Assembly (NCBI GenBank): GCA_023150915.1
Contig: JAKLKA010000006.1
Location: 51,162-115,161 of the forward strand
Length of the DNA: 64,000 bases
Source of the DNA: Polyangiaceae bacterium
GTDB taxonomy: Bacteria; Myxococcota_A; Polyangia; Polyangiales; Polyangiaceae
Reading direction: 5' to 3'
A program made the position numbers and the translations under genes. Under the pieces are notes generated by a model, which did not search any database, had not been told where the DNA came from, and saw only the letters and a program-made list of their open reading frames with translations. Of the stretch, positions 25,726 through 35,199 are shown piece after piece. Each line of letters begins with the position of its first letter. Position 1 is the stretch's first letter.

Positions 25726-28700
25726 GCCTCGGCGCGCACGCACGCGGCCAGCTCTTCCAGCGCCCGGTCGGCCAGGGCAATTCCGTTCGGAAAGGCCTCG
25801 CCCTCGGCCGCCCGCCGCGTGAGGCGACCCTCGGGCGAGATGCGCCAGGGGCTCTTCTTCTTGCCCACCAGCTCTCCGATCTTCAGCGGGTCGAGCGGCG
25901 TGTCGTCGCGCAGGTGCAGCGACACGCTCCTTGCGCTGGCTTCGCACCCCAGCACCATCAAGCGCCGCAGGTCCGTCTTGATGCGCATCAGCTCGACCAG
26001 CTTCTTCGCCTCTTCTGGCGGCGGGCCGAAGCGATCTTCCATCTCGACGGCGATCTCTTGCACCTCTTGCTCGTCGCTGGCGCTCGACAGCCGCTTGTAA
26101 AGGCTGAGCCGCACGCCAATCTCTGCCACGTATGCCTCGGGGAGCAGCGCGTCCACGTCGAAGCTGAGCTCGGGGTCCACCCCGTGCACGATGGTCTCGC
26201 CGCGAAGCTCGTGAGAGGCCTCTTGCAGCATCTGACAGAACAGATCGAAGCCCACGCTGGCCACGAAGCCGCTCTGCTCGGCCCCGAGCAGGTCGCCGGC
26301 GCCGCGGATTTCCATGTCCAGGGTGGCGATCTGGAAGCCGGCCCCGAGCTCGGTGTGGCGCTCGAGCGCTTCGATGCGGATCCGCGCTTCGTCGCTGAGC
26401 TGACTGGGCGGCGGCACCAAGAGGTAGCAGTAGGCTCGCTCGGCGCTGCGGCCCACCCGGCCGCGCAGCTGATAGAGCTGGGCCAGCCCGAACATGTCCG
26501 CGCGATCGATCACGATGGTGTTGGCCCGCGGAATGTCGAGCCCGCTCTCGATGATGGCGGTGGAGACCAGCACGTCGAAGCGCCCCTCGATGAAGTCGAG
26601 CATGGTCTGCTCGAGCGCTGCCTCGCCCATCTGACCGTGGCCCACGGCTACCTTGGCCCCGGGCACCAGCTCTTGAACGCGCGCAGCGCGCTCGTAGATG
26701 CCCTCCACCCGGTTGAACACGTAGAACACCTGGCCGCCGCGTGACAGCTCGCGCTCGATGGCTTCGCGCACCACCTGGTCGTCGTAGCGCGACGTGATGG
26801 TGCGGATCGAGCGCCGGTCCATCGGTGGCGTGGTGATCAGGGACATGTCACGCAGGCCACCGACCGCCATCTGCAACGTGCGCGGGATGGGGGTCGCCGA
26901 CAGCGTCAGCACGTCCACCGACGCGCGCAGCTGCTTGATCCGCTCTTTGTGCGTCACGCCGAAGCGCTGCTCTTCATCCACGATGAGCAGCCCCAGGTTC
27001 TTGAAATGCACGTCCTTGCTGAGCACGCGGTGCGTGCCCACCAGCACGTCCACCGAGCCGTCCTTCAGCCCCTTCAGGGTCTCGATCGATTCCTTCTTCG
27101 ACTCGAAGCGGCTGAGCGGGCGAACCTGGATGGGGTAGCCGGCGAGGCGGCCGGCGAAGGTGAGATAGTGCTGCTGCGCCAGCACGGTGGTGGGGCAGAG
27201 CAGCGCCACCTGCCGCCCGCTCATGGCCACACGGAAGGCTGCCCGCAGCGCGACTTCGGTCTTGCCGAAGCCCACGTCGCCGCAGACCAGGCGGTCCATC
27301 ACCGCCGCCTTCTCCAGGTCGGCGTTCACCTCGTCGATGGCCGCCGCCTGATCGCGGGTCTCTTCGTAGGGGAAGGTGGCCTCGAACGCCGCATACTCGT
27401 CGTCGCGGCGGCCGAGCGGCGGCTTGTGCAGCGCTGCACGCTCGGCATAGAGCCTGAGCAGCTCGTCGGCCATCTGCCGCACGCGCTGCTGCACCCGCGC
27501 CTTGGTCTTGGCGAAGCTCGACCCGCCCAGGCGATCCACCTTCGGTGCGCCCTCGCCGCCCGAATACTTCTGGATCTGGCTCAGCCGGTGGACCGGCAAG
27601 AACAGCTTGTCGCCCCCCTGATACTCAACCACCACCAGCTCGAGGCTGACGCCGTTCAGGGTCTTCTTCTCCAGGCCCAGGTAGCGACCGATGCCGTGGT
27701 CGGCGTGCACCACATAGTCGCCGACCTCGAGCGCACGCAGGTCTTCCAGGAACGCCTTGGCCGACTTGCTGCGCTCTTGGCGGCGGTGGGCACGCTGCCC
27801 GAAGATCTCTTCCTCGGTGACCCACACGAAGCGCTCGGTGGGCACGATGCACCCGCGGGAAAGCGCGCCTGTGATCACCTTGACCGTGCCGCGCGGCGCG
27901 CGCGACTCGGCGTCGGCCACGCGGACGCCGCGGTGGCCGAGCAGCGTGGTGATGCGCTCTGCCTGGGTCGAGGTGCGCGCGGTGATGGTGACGTCGAGCC
28001 CGGCGTCGTGCCAGGCCGCGACGCGTCGGACCAGCGGCTCGAGCGTCGCGCCCTTGCCGCGCTCGGAGCGGGCGCGGGTCACGGCGCGGCCCAGGTCGGC
28101 GTGGTCGCGGATCGCCATGCTCGGTGCGTCCAGGGGCGCGAGCTCGATGGCGTCGAGCCGCGTGGCGTCGGGGCTCGGGGCGGCCACCGCCGTGCGGTGC
28201 AGCGCCACCACCGGCAGCTCGGCCAGCGCGGCCGCCAGGGATTCTTCCGACACGTAGAGCTGATCGACCCCGAAGCGCGGCTGCCCGCTCCGCTCGGCGT
28301 GGCCCGACTGGGCGTGGGTCAGCTCTTCGCGCGCCTGGGCCACGACCCGCGCCGGGTCTTCGATCAGCACCGCCGTGCGGTCGGTCAGGTACGACCACAG
28401 CGGCACCAGCGAGTGGAACGCCGGAAGGAAGCCATCGAGCCCGAACAGGCTCCGGGCGGTGGCCACGTCTTCTTCCAGCGAGCGCGCCTTGCTGGAAGGG
28501 TAGTCGATGGCGTCGCACAGCGAGCGAAGCACCGCGCGCGCGCGCTCGGACGCCGCATCGGTGGTGATGACCTCGCGCGCTGGCGGAAGCCAGATGCGCT
28601 CGAGCGCGTCACCCGTGCGCTGGGACTCGGGGTCGAAGCGCTTGAGCGACAAGACCATGTCCCCGTAGAGCTCGGCGCGCACGGGCTCGTCGGCGGCGCT

Positions 28701-29282
28701 CGGCCAGACGTCGAACACGCCACCCCGCACCGCGAAGCTGCCGGGATCTTCCACCAGCGGCACCCGCAGGTAGCCCGCGGCGCCGAGGGCGCGAGCGACC
28801 TTCGCCACGTCGAGCTCGTCTTCGGCCACGAGCTCGACGCCGGCCTCGGCGAGCGGCCGCGGCGGGGTCAGGCGTCGCACCAGCCCGGCGGCGGTGGTGA
28901 CCAGAAAGCGCCACGGAAGGCCCCGGGCGATGTGGAACAGGGCGCCGGCACGCGCCATCTGCGCGCGCCGATCGGGCCGCACGTCGGCCCAGGGCGTGCA
29001 CTCGGCTGGCAGCACCGACAAGATCACCTCGCCGGGTCGCGCGACGAAGCTCAGATCGGCGGCCGCCCGCCGGGCAGCGTCGACGTCTGCGGCCACGTAC
29101 AACACGTGCGCGTCGGCCTCGGCCAGCGCACGCGCCACCAGGGCAGGTGCCGCGCCTTCGGCGCCCACCACGTGGAGCCGGCGCTGGTCGCGCAACTGGT
29201 CTGCGACCTCGCGTGCGGTGAGCACGCGTCGCCCTTCGGGGAGCGCCAGCACGTCGGGCAGGTCGTCGGCTTCGTCGGTCAC
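25716..29282 (-). CDS. mfd: Transcription-repair coupling factor
   Basis: 1188 aa, the normal length. Order: UvrB-like N-terminal region, RNA-polymerase interaction (CarD-like) domain with GDYVVHADHGIGRYLG (about 520), RecG-type helicase with Walker A GDVGFGKTEVALR and DEEQRFG, and the TRG/C-terminal region (LLGAEQSGFVASVGFDL). Mfd removes RNA polymerase stalled at lesions and recruits UvrA. The start is a GTG that overlaps the stop of the upstream gene (GTGA). No sign of damage. Confidence 0.97.
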   Translation of the reverse strand: MTDEADDLPDVLALPEGRRVLTAREVADQLRDQRRLHVVGAEGAAPALVARALAEADAHVLYVAADVDAARRAAADLSFVARPGEVILSVLPAECTPWADVRPDRRAQMARAGALFHIARGLPWRFLVTTAAGLVRRLTPPRPLAEAGVELVAEDELDVAKVARALGAAGYLRVPLVEDPGSFAVRGGVFDVWPSAADEPVRAELYGDMVLSLKRFDPESQRTGDALERIWLPPAREVITTDAASERARAVLRSLCDAIDYPSSKARSLEEDVATARSLFGLDGFLPAFHSLVPLWSYLTDRTAVLIEDPARVVAQAREELTHAQSGHAERSGQPRFGVDQLYVSEESLAAALAELPVVALHRTAVAAPSPDATRLDAIELAPLDAPSMAIRDHADLGRAVTRARSERGKGATLEPLVRRVAAWHDAGLDVTITARTSTQAERITTLLGHRGVRVADAESRAPRGTVKVITGALSRGCIVPTERFVWVTEEEIFGQRAHRRQERSKSAKAFLEDLRALEVGDYVVHADHGIGRYLGLEKKTLNGVSLELVVVEYQGGDKLFLPVHRLSQIQKYSGGEGAPKVDRLGGSSFAKTKARVQQRVRQMADELLRLYAERAALHKPPLGRRDDEYAAFEATFPYEETRDQAAAIDEVNADLEKAAVMDRLVCGDVGFGKTEVALRAAFRVAMSGRQVALLCPTTVLAQQHYLTFAGRLAGYPIQVRPLSRFESKKESIETLKGLKDGSVDVLVGTHRVLSKDVHFKNLGLLIVDEEQRFGVTHKERIKQLRASVDVLTLSATPIPRTLQMAVGGLRDMSLITTPPMDRRSIRTITSRYDDQVVREAIERELSRGGQVFYVFNRVEGIYERAARVQELVPGAKVAVGHGQMGEAALEQTMLDFIEGRFDVLVSTAIIESGLDIPRANTIVIDRADMFGLAQLYQLRGRVGRSAERAYCYLLVPPPSQLSDEARIRIEALERHTELGAGFQIATLDMEIRGAGDLLGAEQSGFVASVGFDLFCQMLQEASHELRGETIVHGVDPELSFDVDALLPEAYVAEIGVRLSLYKRLSSASDEQEVQEIAVEMEDRFGPPPEEAKKLVELMRIKTDLRRLMVLGCEASARSVSLHLRDDTPLDPLKIGELVGKKKSPWRISPEGRLTRRAAEGEAFPNGIALADRALEELAACVRAEAQN

Positions 29283-30199
29283 GGCGCGGGCGTGGTCTCG
29301 CGCGTCCGTTCTGCGGCGGCAAGTAGGTGATTCTTGGCGCGCAAGGCCCAGGGGCCCGTGGGGTGCTTGGTCAGATGTGCCTGGAACGCCTCGGCGGCCA
29401 AGCCGAACTGGCCCCCGCGATAGTGGACCACGCCCCGGGCGAACTGCCCCGGATACTCGAGGTCGACCTTCTCGACGGCGCCGATCTGGCGCAGGGCCTC
29501 TTCGCTGCTCTGGGCCGAATGCGCCAACAGGAAGCGGTAGTAGACGCGCAGCTCGTTGGCCGTGGGCGCAAAGCCGCCGGCGCTGCGCAGGCCCGTGGCC
29601 TCGACCCAGCGCAGCTTGAAGAGCGCGCGGCGCTCGTGCTCGTCAGCCGCCAGCCGGCGCTCTCCGGCGAGCCAGCCCGCTGCCTTGGCCTTGTCCAAGA
29701 AGGCGCCGCCGAGCTCGGCCAGCTCACCGTCGTCGGGCTGCCGCGCTTCCCAGCGCGCGATCGCGGACAGGAACAGCTCGGTCTGCAAGCCGAGCAGAGC
29801 CTGCACGCTCTCGTCCCCATGCTTGGCGCGCGCCGTCTGCGCCAGCCCGCGCAGCTCGATCAGCTTGCGCGCGGCGTCGCCGCTTCGCCCCTCGACGTCG
29901 GCCTTGCCGAACGCGCGCAGTGTCTCGCCCAGCGCGCGCACCAGGTAGGGCAGCGGCTCGGCGGCGGCGCGCGTTGCCAGCGCGCGGCTGGTGGCTGCCG
30001 CGCGCGCCTGCTCGCGCGCGTCCACGCTTGGCAGCGGCAAGGTGTCGGGCGCCGCCGGCCGTGGCACCACCAAGAGCGCGAAGGTGGCCGCGATCGCCAC
30101 CGCAACCAGCGCCGGCTGCCAGCCCTCCACGTGACGCGAAAGCCCGCTCGCCGCGGTCCGTGATCGCACCGTCTTGACTTCCCCGACCACGCCGCTCAA
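29279..30199 (-). CDS. Membrane-anchored helical repeat protein, unknown function
   Basis: 306 aa. One membrane helix at residues about 28-46 (ALVAVAIAATFALLVV) is preceded by a basic cytoplasmic tail and followed by an all-helical periplasmic domain. The C-terminal 45 residues look like a TPR unit (GVVHYRGGQFGLAAEAFQAHL). It is coupled to mfd by GTGA, but nothing suggests a repair role. A scaffold or cell-envelope assembly factor is possible. Not recognised as a named family. Confidence 0.7.
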   Translation of the reverse strand: MSGVVGEVKTVRSRTAASGLSRHVEGWQPALVAVAIAATFALLVVPRPAAPDTLPLPSVDAREQARAAATSRALATRAAAEPLPYLVRALGETLRAFGKADVEGRSGDAARKLIELRGLAQTARAKHGDESVQALLGLQTELFLSAIARWEARQPDDGELAELGGAFLDKAKAAGWLAGERRLAADEHERRALFKLRWVEATGLRSAGGFAPTANELRVYYRFLLAHSAQSSEEALRQIGAVEKVDLEYPGQFARGVVHYRGGQFGLAAEAFQAHLTKHPTGPWALRAKNHLLAAAERTRETTPAP

Positions 30200-30252
30200 G
30201 GTTCTTCTCCCGCGCGAGCGCCAGCGTTCGCGCGCCGCCGCCGGAGGCGACC

Positions 30253-30549
30253 GTGCAAGAGAAACGCGTTCATCCTCGAGTCCAAGTCGACCTCGCCGTG
30301 TCGTGCGAGCCCAAGGGCGGTGCGGCGTTCGCCGGCGTCGCCAAGGACGTGAGCATGGGCGGGATGTTCATCGAGTCGACCGAGGTCGTTCCCTTCGGCA
30401 CCCAGGTTACCATCGCCGTGCGGGTTTCCGGCGTGGACCACAAGCTTCCAGGCACGGTGCGCTGGGCCAAGCCGGGCGGTCTGGGGGTCCAGTTCGGGCT
30501 GCTCGGGGCCCGCGAAACCCACTCCATCGCCCAGCTGCTCAAGCGCTGA
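30253..30549 (+). CDS. Single-domain PilZ protein
   Basis: 98 aa from a GTG, the size of one PilZ domain. The c-di-GMP-binding motifs are present: RVHPRVQVDL (R-x-x-x-R form, residues about 5-9) and DVSMGGMFIES (D-x-S-x-x-G, about 32-37). It ends with L-G-V-Q-F and a short helix. Such proteins act as c-di-GMP adaptors in motility or surface processes. It is divergent from the membrane TPR gene, with 53 nt between them. Confidence 0.85.
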   Translation: MQEKRVHPRVQVDLAVSCEPKGGAAFAGVAKDVSMGGMFIESTEVVPFGTQVTIAVRVSGVDHKLPGTVRWAKPGGLGVQFGLLGARETHSIAQLLKR

Positions 30550-30555
30550 GCGGCA

Positions 30556-31395
30556 TCAGTCGAGCGGGGTGCACTCGCCGACCCCCTCGGGGTCGCGCGT
30601 GTAGTGCACGCAGGTGCCTTCGCCCGCTGGGCACGACGGCTCTCCGCCACCTGCCACGGCCTTGCACAGCCGCCGGCACTCGTCGGCCACACAGGTGAAG
30701 CCGGCCTGGCAGGGCTTCTTCGAGCTGCACGCGTCCCCCGGGCCGCCGGTGCCCGCCGACATGCACGCGACGTTGCCAGTCGGGTCGACGAGCTGACAGC
30801 TCTTGCCCTTCTCGGAGCAGCTCTTCGGGTCGAACACGTCGCAATCGTTGACCGGCACGCAGATGTCCGCGTTCGCATACACCGGGTCGCCGCCACCCGG
30901 CCGAACCAGGTAGACCTGCTGGACGCAGCTCTGGCCGGCGCCGCACGCGCTCCAGTCGCCGCCGCAGCACAGCTTGCGGCAGGTGCCGGGGACCACGCCG
31001 CCGTCGGCGGCCCCGCTGATACCGACGCAGAACCCACCGGCCACGCAATCGTTCCACGCGCTGCAGCTCTCACCCAGGGCCTTCGTGCCCGCGGACAGGC
31101 ACTTGGGTGGCCAGTCCCCGGTCGAAGGGGGCGAGTCCGAGGGCAGGCAGGTGCCACCGCTGGCGCAATCCTGCTTCTGGTAGTTGCACTCCCCCTTCTG
31201 GCAGAACGTCTCACCGGCGGGCGCATCGGGCACCGTGCCGCCGCCGTCGAGGATGACCCCCGCCGTGCCACCGCCGCCGTCGGTGCCACCGGTCCCACCC
31301 TTTTCGTCGCCGCCGCTCTCGCCGCAGGCGGTCACCGCAGCCAGCGAAACCAGAAAGCCGAAGAGCGCGAGGCGGGTCATGGGAAGAGCATTCAT
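30556..31395 (-). CDS. Cys-rich lipoprotein
   Basis: 279 aa from ATG 31395, overlapping the stop of the upstream membrane-protein gene (ATGA). The signal ends in LAAVTAC, followed by a Gly/Asp tether and about 20 cysteines in repeats of the form C-x-x-G-x-x-C-x-x-x-x-C (CQKGECNYQKQDC, CCGGDWSACGAGQSC, CSSKKPCQAGFTC). This is the disulfide-rich surface protein type frequent in Polyangiales. Similar in style to the lipoprotein at 41538-42311. Function unknown. Confidence 0.75.
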   Translation of the reverse strand: MNALPMTRLALFGFLVSLAAVTACGESGGDEKGGTGGTDGGGGTAGVILDGGGTVPDAPAGETFCQKGECNYQKQDCASGGTCLPSDSPPSTGDWPPKCLSAGTKALGESCSAWNDCVAGGFCVGISGAADGGVVPGTCRKLCCGGDWSACGAGQSCVQQVYLVRPGGGDPVYANADICVPVNDCDVFDPKSCSEKGKSCQLVDPTGNVACMSAGTGGPGDACSSKKPCQAGFTCVADECRRLCKAVAGGGEPSCPAGEGTCVHYTRDPEGVGECTPLD

Positions 31396-31928
31396 CGGGT
31401 CAGCACCCAAATCCAGCCGGCGGTTCCAGACAGCGCCACCAGCACCACCGTAGTGGCGGCGGTGCCCGCGAATATTCGAAAACCGCGCTTCAGCCCCTTG
31501 TTGCCCCGATCGGGGTGGCGGACCGCGTCGGCGGCCGCGAACGACCAGGGCAGGGCCGCGACGTGCAGCACCACGAACACCGCGATGCAGGCCCACATCG
31601 CCCATTCGAGGACGATTTCGACCTGAGCCGCCTCGATCGCCGAGAGCTTCAGGTCGCGCGCCGCGTCCGCGACGATCTGGGTTCGGGCGCCGGCGCGGCC
31701 GGGATTCAATAGCTCGTTCCGGCGCAGGATCATCGCGTAGGGCAGTGCGCCCGCCGCGGTCAGAAAGCACACCGGGTAGGCCAAGAAGTGGCCCACCACG
31801 AAGCGCCCCCAGAACGCCTTGGCTGGCTTCGGCGGCTTGGTCTGCACGGGCGGGTCGGCGCTCACCGTCTGCGCAGTATACCCGGAGCCGCGACCAGTGA
31901 TTGACGCGACGGGGGGCGCATGATCCAT
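31392..31928 (-). CDS. Small polytopic membrane protein, unknown function
   Basis: 178 aa from ATG 31928, chosen because the next in-frame ATGs overlap the divergent SCP2-like gene. Three membrane helices can be seen at about residues 45-65, 105-130 and 153-172, with basic cytoplasmic loops (RRNELLNPGR, RHPDRGNKGLKRG). It is coupled to the downstream Cys-rich lipoprotein by ATGA, so the two may act together in the envelope. No family is recognised. Confidence 0.6.
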   Translation of the reverse strand: MDHAPPVASITGRGSGYTAQTVSADPPVQTKPPKPAKAFWGRFVVGHFLAYPVCFLTAAGALPYAMILRRNELLNPGRAGARTQIVADAARDLKLSAIEAAQVEIVLEWAMWACIAVFVVLHVAALPWSFAAADAVRHPDRGNKGLKRGFRIFAGTAATTVVLVALSGTAGWIWVLTR

Positions 31929-31977
31929 TTCGGTGCGCCGGCTCTGCCCCGGCGCCTGACCAGAGGGAATCATCGCC

Positions 31978-32565
31978 ATGACCGACGTTCCGGAGTCACC
32001 CAAAGAGTTCTTCAGCCAGTACCTACCGTCGAAGTTCGAGTCGCTCAAGGCGGGGCTGGCCGGCAAGTCGTCGAACGGCTCGATGGTGTTCCGGGTTCAA
32101 GGCGCCGGCGAGTGGACCATGCGGCTGAACAACGGCGAGCTCGAGGTCAGCGAGGGCATGCAAGACGACGTCATCATTCAGGTGACCTGCAACCCCGAGG
32201 ACTTCAAGCCCATCTTCGTGCAGGGCGCAGTCATGCAGGGCGACGTCGAGCTGAAGCCCGAGCAACAGGTCATGGCCTTCAAGGCGCTCACGGTCGACGC
32301 CGAGCGCGTGAAGCTGGTGAAGAACATCGTCGGCACGGTCTCGTTCGTGGTCGACGCCGGCGGCGCCACGCACAAGCTGGCCATCACCCCGGGCAACGCC
32401 GCGCCCAAACTGGACGCACCGGACTGCAGGCTCGAGTGCAAGATGAACGACTTCATGGACATGCAAACGGGCAAGCAGAACCCGATGCAGCTCGCCATGG
32501 CCGGCAAGATCAAGATCGTGGGCAACGCTCAGATCCCGATGGCGCTGTCGGGCGTGTTTCTCTGA
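31978..32565 (+). CDS. SCP2-like lipid-binding protein
   Basis: 195 aa, soluble. The pattern FRVQGAGEWTMRLNNGELEVSEG followed by DVIIQVTCNPEDFKPI is that of an SCP2 sterol-carrier fold. The segment NPMQLAMAGKIKIVGNAQIPMAL near the C-terminus repeats the family's closing helix and lipid tunnel motif. It probably binds a hydrophobic ligand or acyl chain in the cytoplasm. It stands alone between divergent and convergent neighbours. Confidence 0.75.
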   Translation: MTDVPESPKEFFSQYLPSKFESLKAGLAGKSSNGSMVFRVQGAGEWTMRLNNGELEVSEGMQDDVIIQVTCNPEDFKPIFVQGAVMQGDVELKPEQQVMAFKALTVDAERVKLVKNIVGTVSFVVDAGGATHKLAITPGNAAPKLDAPDCRLECKMNDFMDMQTGKQNPMQLAMAGKIKIVGNAQIPMALSGVFL

Positions 32566-32576
32566 GGGCCGCGCCG

Positions 32577-33878
32577 TCAGGGCGGCGGCAGCGCTTCCCA
32601 GCGTAGCGACTCACCCACCTGCCCGTTGAGCTGCTGGGTCTTCCAGCGCTTCAGGCTCATGAAGTAGGTGCCCGGCTTCTTGCGGGTCGAGAAGAACGCC
32701 AGCAAACGGCCGTCGGGGCTGCACGCGGGCGAGGTGTTCGAGCCTTGATTCTGGGTCAGCCGCTGGGTGCCACCGCCCTTCTCGGCGCTCATCACGATGT
32801 CGTGTCGGTCGCCGCCCACCGACACCGAATAGACCAGGCGAATGCCGTCTTCCGTGTCGCAGAACGCAGGCGCGCCCGCGGTGAACCCGGGGGGCGAGAC
32901 GGGCTTGTCGTCCACGTACACGCGCTGCGAGCCCTTGGCCTTGCTGCCACCGATCCACGCCAGCTTTCCCGAGGGGCTGAACACCGGGTGGGTCGCCAGC
33001 TCGGTCGAGCTGACCTTCTTCATCTCGCTGCCGTCGGGCTTGCCCACATAGATGGCGCTGCCCGCGCTGTCGGCCACCGCCACCGCCATCTTGGCGTGGG
33101 TCTTGTCGAACGCCACGCTGTAGATGCTGGTCTTGAAGGGTAGGGCAATGCGCTCGTGCTTCTGGCCGTCGAAGCGCATCAGCCGGTACGGCGAGTAGTT
33201 CTTCGAGAGGCCGTAGAAGATCTGCTGGTTCGGCCCCCACGCCGGCGCAATGGCCGTGTCGTTCGGGTCACTGGTCGGCGTCAGGTTGTGACCGTCGGCG
33301 TCCATGCTGAAGATGCGATAGCTCTTGGTTCCCCAGCGGCCGCTGTACACGAAGTGGCTGGCAAAGCCCCCGGGCCGGCCGGTCAGCGCGCCGAGCAACG
33401 CGTCGGTGATGCGGTGCGCGGTGACCCGCACGTCTTTGGCGTCGACCAAGAGCTTCTTCTCGTAGACCGGGTCCTTCCCCACGTTGAGGAAGTACGCCAG
33501 GCCGAAGACCTCGATCTTGCCGGAAGTGTGCTTGCGTGCCGCCACCTTGACGATGGCCTCGGCGCCGAGCTTCTTCCAGGCGTCGATGTCCACGGCGTCC
33601 TCGAAGCCATAGAGCCCGGGTGGCGCTTTGGCGTCTGCGATCACGTCGTAGAGCCCGGTCAGCTCGAAATTCCGGCGCACCGTGCCGCGCACCACCACGT
33701 CTTCCATGTCTGGCGAGAGCGAAGGCAAGACGGCGATCTTGGGCACGTGCTCGGTGCTGCCCGAGCCGGTGACCACGAACTCGCCCAGGGCGCTCTCGTC
33801 GGGCTTTGCTTCCTGGGCATGGGCGACCGCGCTCAGCACAGAGAGCGCGACGACCCAGCGGAGACTGGTCACTCGCAT
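32577..33878 (-). CDS. tolB: TolB-like periplasmic beta-propeller
   Basis: 433 aa with a signal peptide (cleavage near AVAHAQ). The N-terminal TolB domain (about 45-165) is followed by a WD40-like propeller with repeated blades such as APAWGPNQQIFYG, HPVFSPSGKLAWIGG and SPACSPDGRLLAFFS. It is the periplasmic member of the Tol-Pal system that links Pal to TolA during cell constriction and outer-membrane maintenance. ATG 33878 overlaps the tolA-like gene by 10 nt; a GTG at 33872 would make a GTGA overlap instead. Confidence 0.85.
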   Translation of the reverse strand: MRVTSLRWVVALSVLSAVAHAQEAKPDESALGEFVVTGSGSTEHVPKIAVLPSLSPDMEDVVVRGTVRRNFELTGLYDVIADAKAPPGLYGFEDAVDIDAWKKLGAEAIVKVAARKHTSGKIEVFGLAYFLNVGKDPVYEKKLLVDAKDVRVTAHRITDALLGALTGRPGGFASHFVYSGRWGTKSYRIFSMDADGHNLTPTSDPNDTAIAPAWGPNQQIFYGLSKNYSPYRLMRFDGQKHERIALPFKTSIYSVAFDKTHAKMAVAVADSAGSAIYVGKPDGSEMKKVSSTELATHPVFSPSGKLAWIGGSKAKGSQRVYVDDKPVSPPGFTAGAPAFCDTEDGIRLVYSVSVGGDRHDIVMSAEKGGGTQRLTQNQGSNTSPACSPDGRLLAFFSTRKKPGTYFMSLKRWKTQQLNGQVGESLRWEALPPP

Positions 33879-34708
33879 TTGGCGCCTTTTCCGGAGAACG
33901 TGGGTTGGACCGTAGAGCCCAAGATGCCCGGGTACAAGGGCGGCGGAGGCGGCAGCTGCTGCCCCACGATGCCGTCCATGGTGGCCCTCACCTTGGCGTC
34001 GAAGGTCGCGTTCCCGCTCGGCCGCGTCATGCTGTAGCCCGTGACCGTGCCGTCCGAGCTGACGTTTGCGCTGACCGACGCCGACAGCTTGTGCAGCTCG
34101 TCGCAGGGGATCTGCCCCACCGGCTGCTTGAAGCGCGAGTTGAACCAACCCAGCACCTTCATTCGGTACTGATCGACCGCGCGTGCCTTGAGCGGATCCG
34201 TTTCGGTGCCCTCTTTGACGCCGTCCTTCGCGCCGGGGCCCTCGACCTCGGGGTCTTTGGCGGCCACCGCGGCGTCCAGATCCTGAAGGGCCGGATCCAC
34301 CTGCTTGGCCAGATCGGCGTCCGGGGGCGGCGCGGCGGCGTCACCCACGGCCACCGAGCTGGTCGGCGCGGCCTTGGGGTCGTCTTTCGCCTTGTCGCTG
34401 GGCGCGCTCTTCTCTTCGAAGCGCTGAGCCGGGATGGGGTCGAGCTTCTTCCACATCTCGGGCAGCTTGGGCTTCACCTTCTTGCCGCCCAGCTTGAGCA
34501 GTGGCGCGTCGTCGAGCACCGGCTTGACCGCCATGGGCAGCTCGCGCGGCAGCACCTCGTCTTTGGCCCGGATCTCGACCCGGGGTTTGCCGGCGGCGAT
34601 CAGCAAGATGAAGAAGAACGCCTGGATCATCGACGCCGCGGCCACCGCGACCCCGACCTCCATCGGGGTGAAGCTCCGCAGGGTCTCTACGCGCGCCATG
34701 GCGGTCAC
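33869..34708 (-). CDS. TolA/TonB-like energy-transducing protein
   Basis: 279 aa. A membrane helix at residues about 17-40 is followed by a Lys/Pro/Ala-rich linker and a compact C-terminal domain ending in CDELHKLSASVSANVSSDGTVTGY, with F-D-x-K-V-R-A, as in TonB/TolA C-termini. It is much shorter than E. coli TolA and lacks its long Ala-rich coiled coil, closer to TonB. GTGA overlap with tolR. Its place between tolR and tolB assigns it to the Tol system. Confidence 0.8.
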   Translation of the reverse strand: MTAMARVETLRSFTPMEVGVAVAAASMIQAFFFILLIAAGKPRVEIRAKDEVLPRELPMAVKPVLDDAPLLKLGGKKVKPKLPEMWKKLDPIPAQRFEEKSAPSDKAKDDPKAAPTSSVAVGDAAAPPPDADLAKQVDPALQDLDAAVAAKDPEVEGPGAKDGVKEGTETDPLKARAVDQYRMKVLGWFNSRFKQPVGQIPCDELHKLSASVSANVSSDGTVTGYSMTRPSGNATFDAKVRATMDGIVGQQLPPPPPLYPGILGSTVQPTFSGKGAKCE

Positions 34709-35196
34709 TTCTTCTGAGACGGCGCCGGGGCCTTGGGCATTCCACCCGGAGCCGGCTTGCCCGGCTTTTCCGGCTCGTCGGCCACCTCTTCCATCTCGGG
34801 CTGCACCAGCAGGTTCAGCGACTCGACACCGCTCGAGCGGGCCGCCGCCACCACGTCGGCGACCACGCCATAACGCGCGTCTTTGTCGGCGCGGATGTAG
34901 AGCTCGCGCTCTTTCTGTACGCGCTGGCTGTCACGCAACGCCTGGGCCACCTTGCCCGTCACGTCCTTCTCGCCGAACAGCACGCGCTCTTCCTTGGTGA
35001 CGGTCACCAGCAGGCGTGCGTCCTTCACCGGCGTCTCGGCGGCCTTCACCTCGGGCAAGTCGATGCGCAGGCCGGTGGTCAGCAGCGGTGCCGTGACCAT
35101 GAACACGATCAGCAGCACCAGCATCACGTCCACCAGCGGCGTGACGTTGATGTCGCGGAACCCCCCGCGCCGCCGCGAGCCGACTTGCATGCCCAT
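34705..35196 (-). CDS. tolR: TolR/ExbD-family protein
   Basis: 163 aa. The short basic N-terminus leads to DINVTPLVDVMLVLLIVFMV, the single membrane helix with the conserved proton-carrying Asp (about residue 23). The periplasmic domain has the family ending DKDARYGVVADVVAAARSSGV and then a Pro/Lys tail of about 25 residues that is longer than usual. It forms the proton channel with TolQ. Only 3 nt separate it from tolQ. Confidence 0.9.
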   Translation of the reverse strand: MGMQVGSRRRGGFRDINVTPLVDVMLVLLIVFMVTAPLLTTGLRIDLPEVKAAETPVKDARLLVTVTKEERVLFGEKDVTGKVAQALRDSQRVQKERELYIRADKDARYGVVADVVAAARSSGVESLNLLVQPEMEEVADEPEKPGKPAPGGMPKAPAPSQKK

Positions 35197-35199
35197 GGG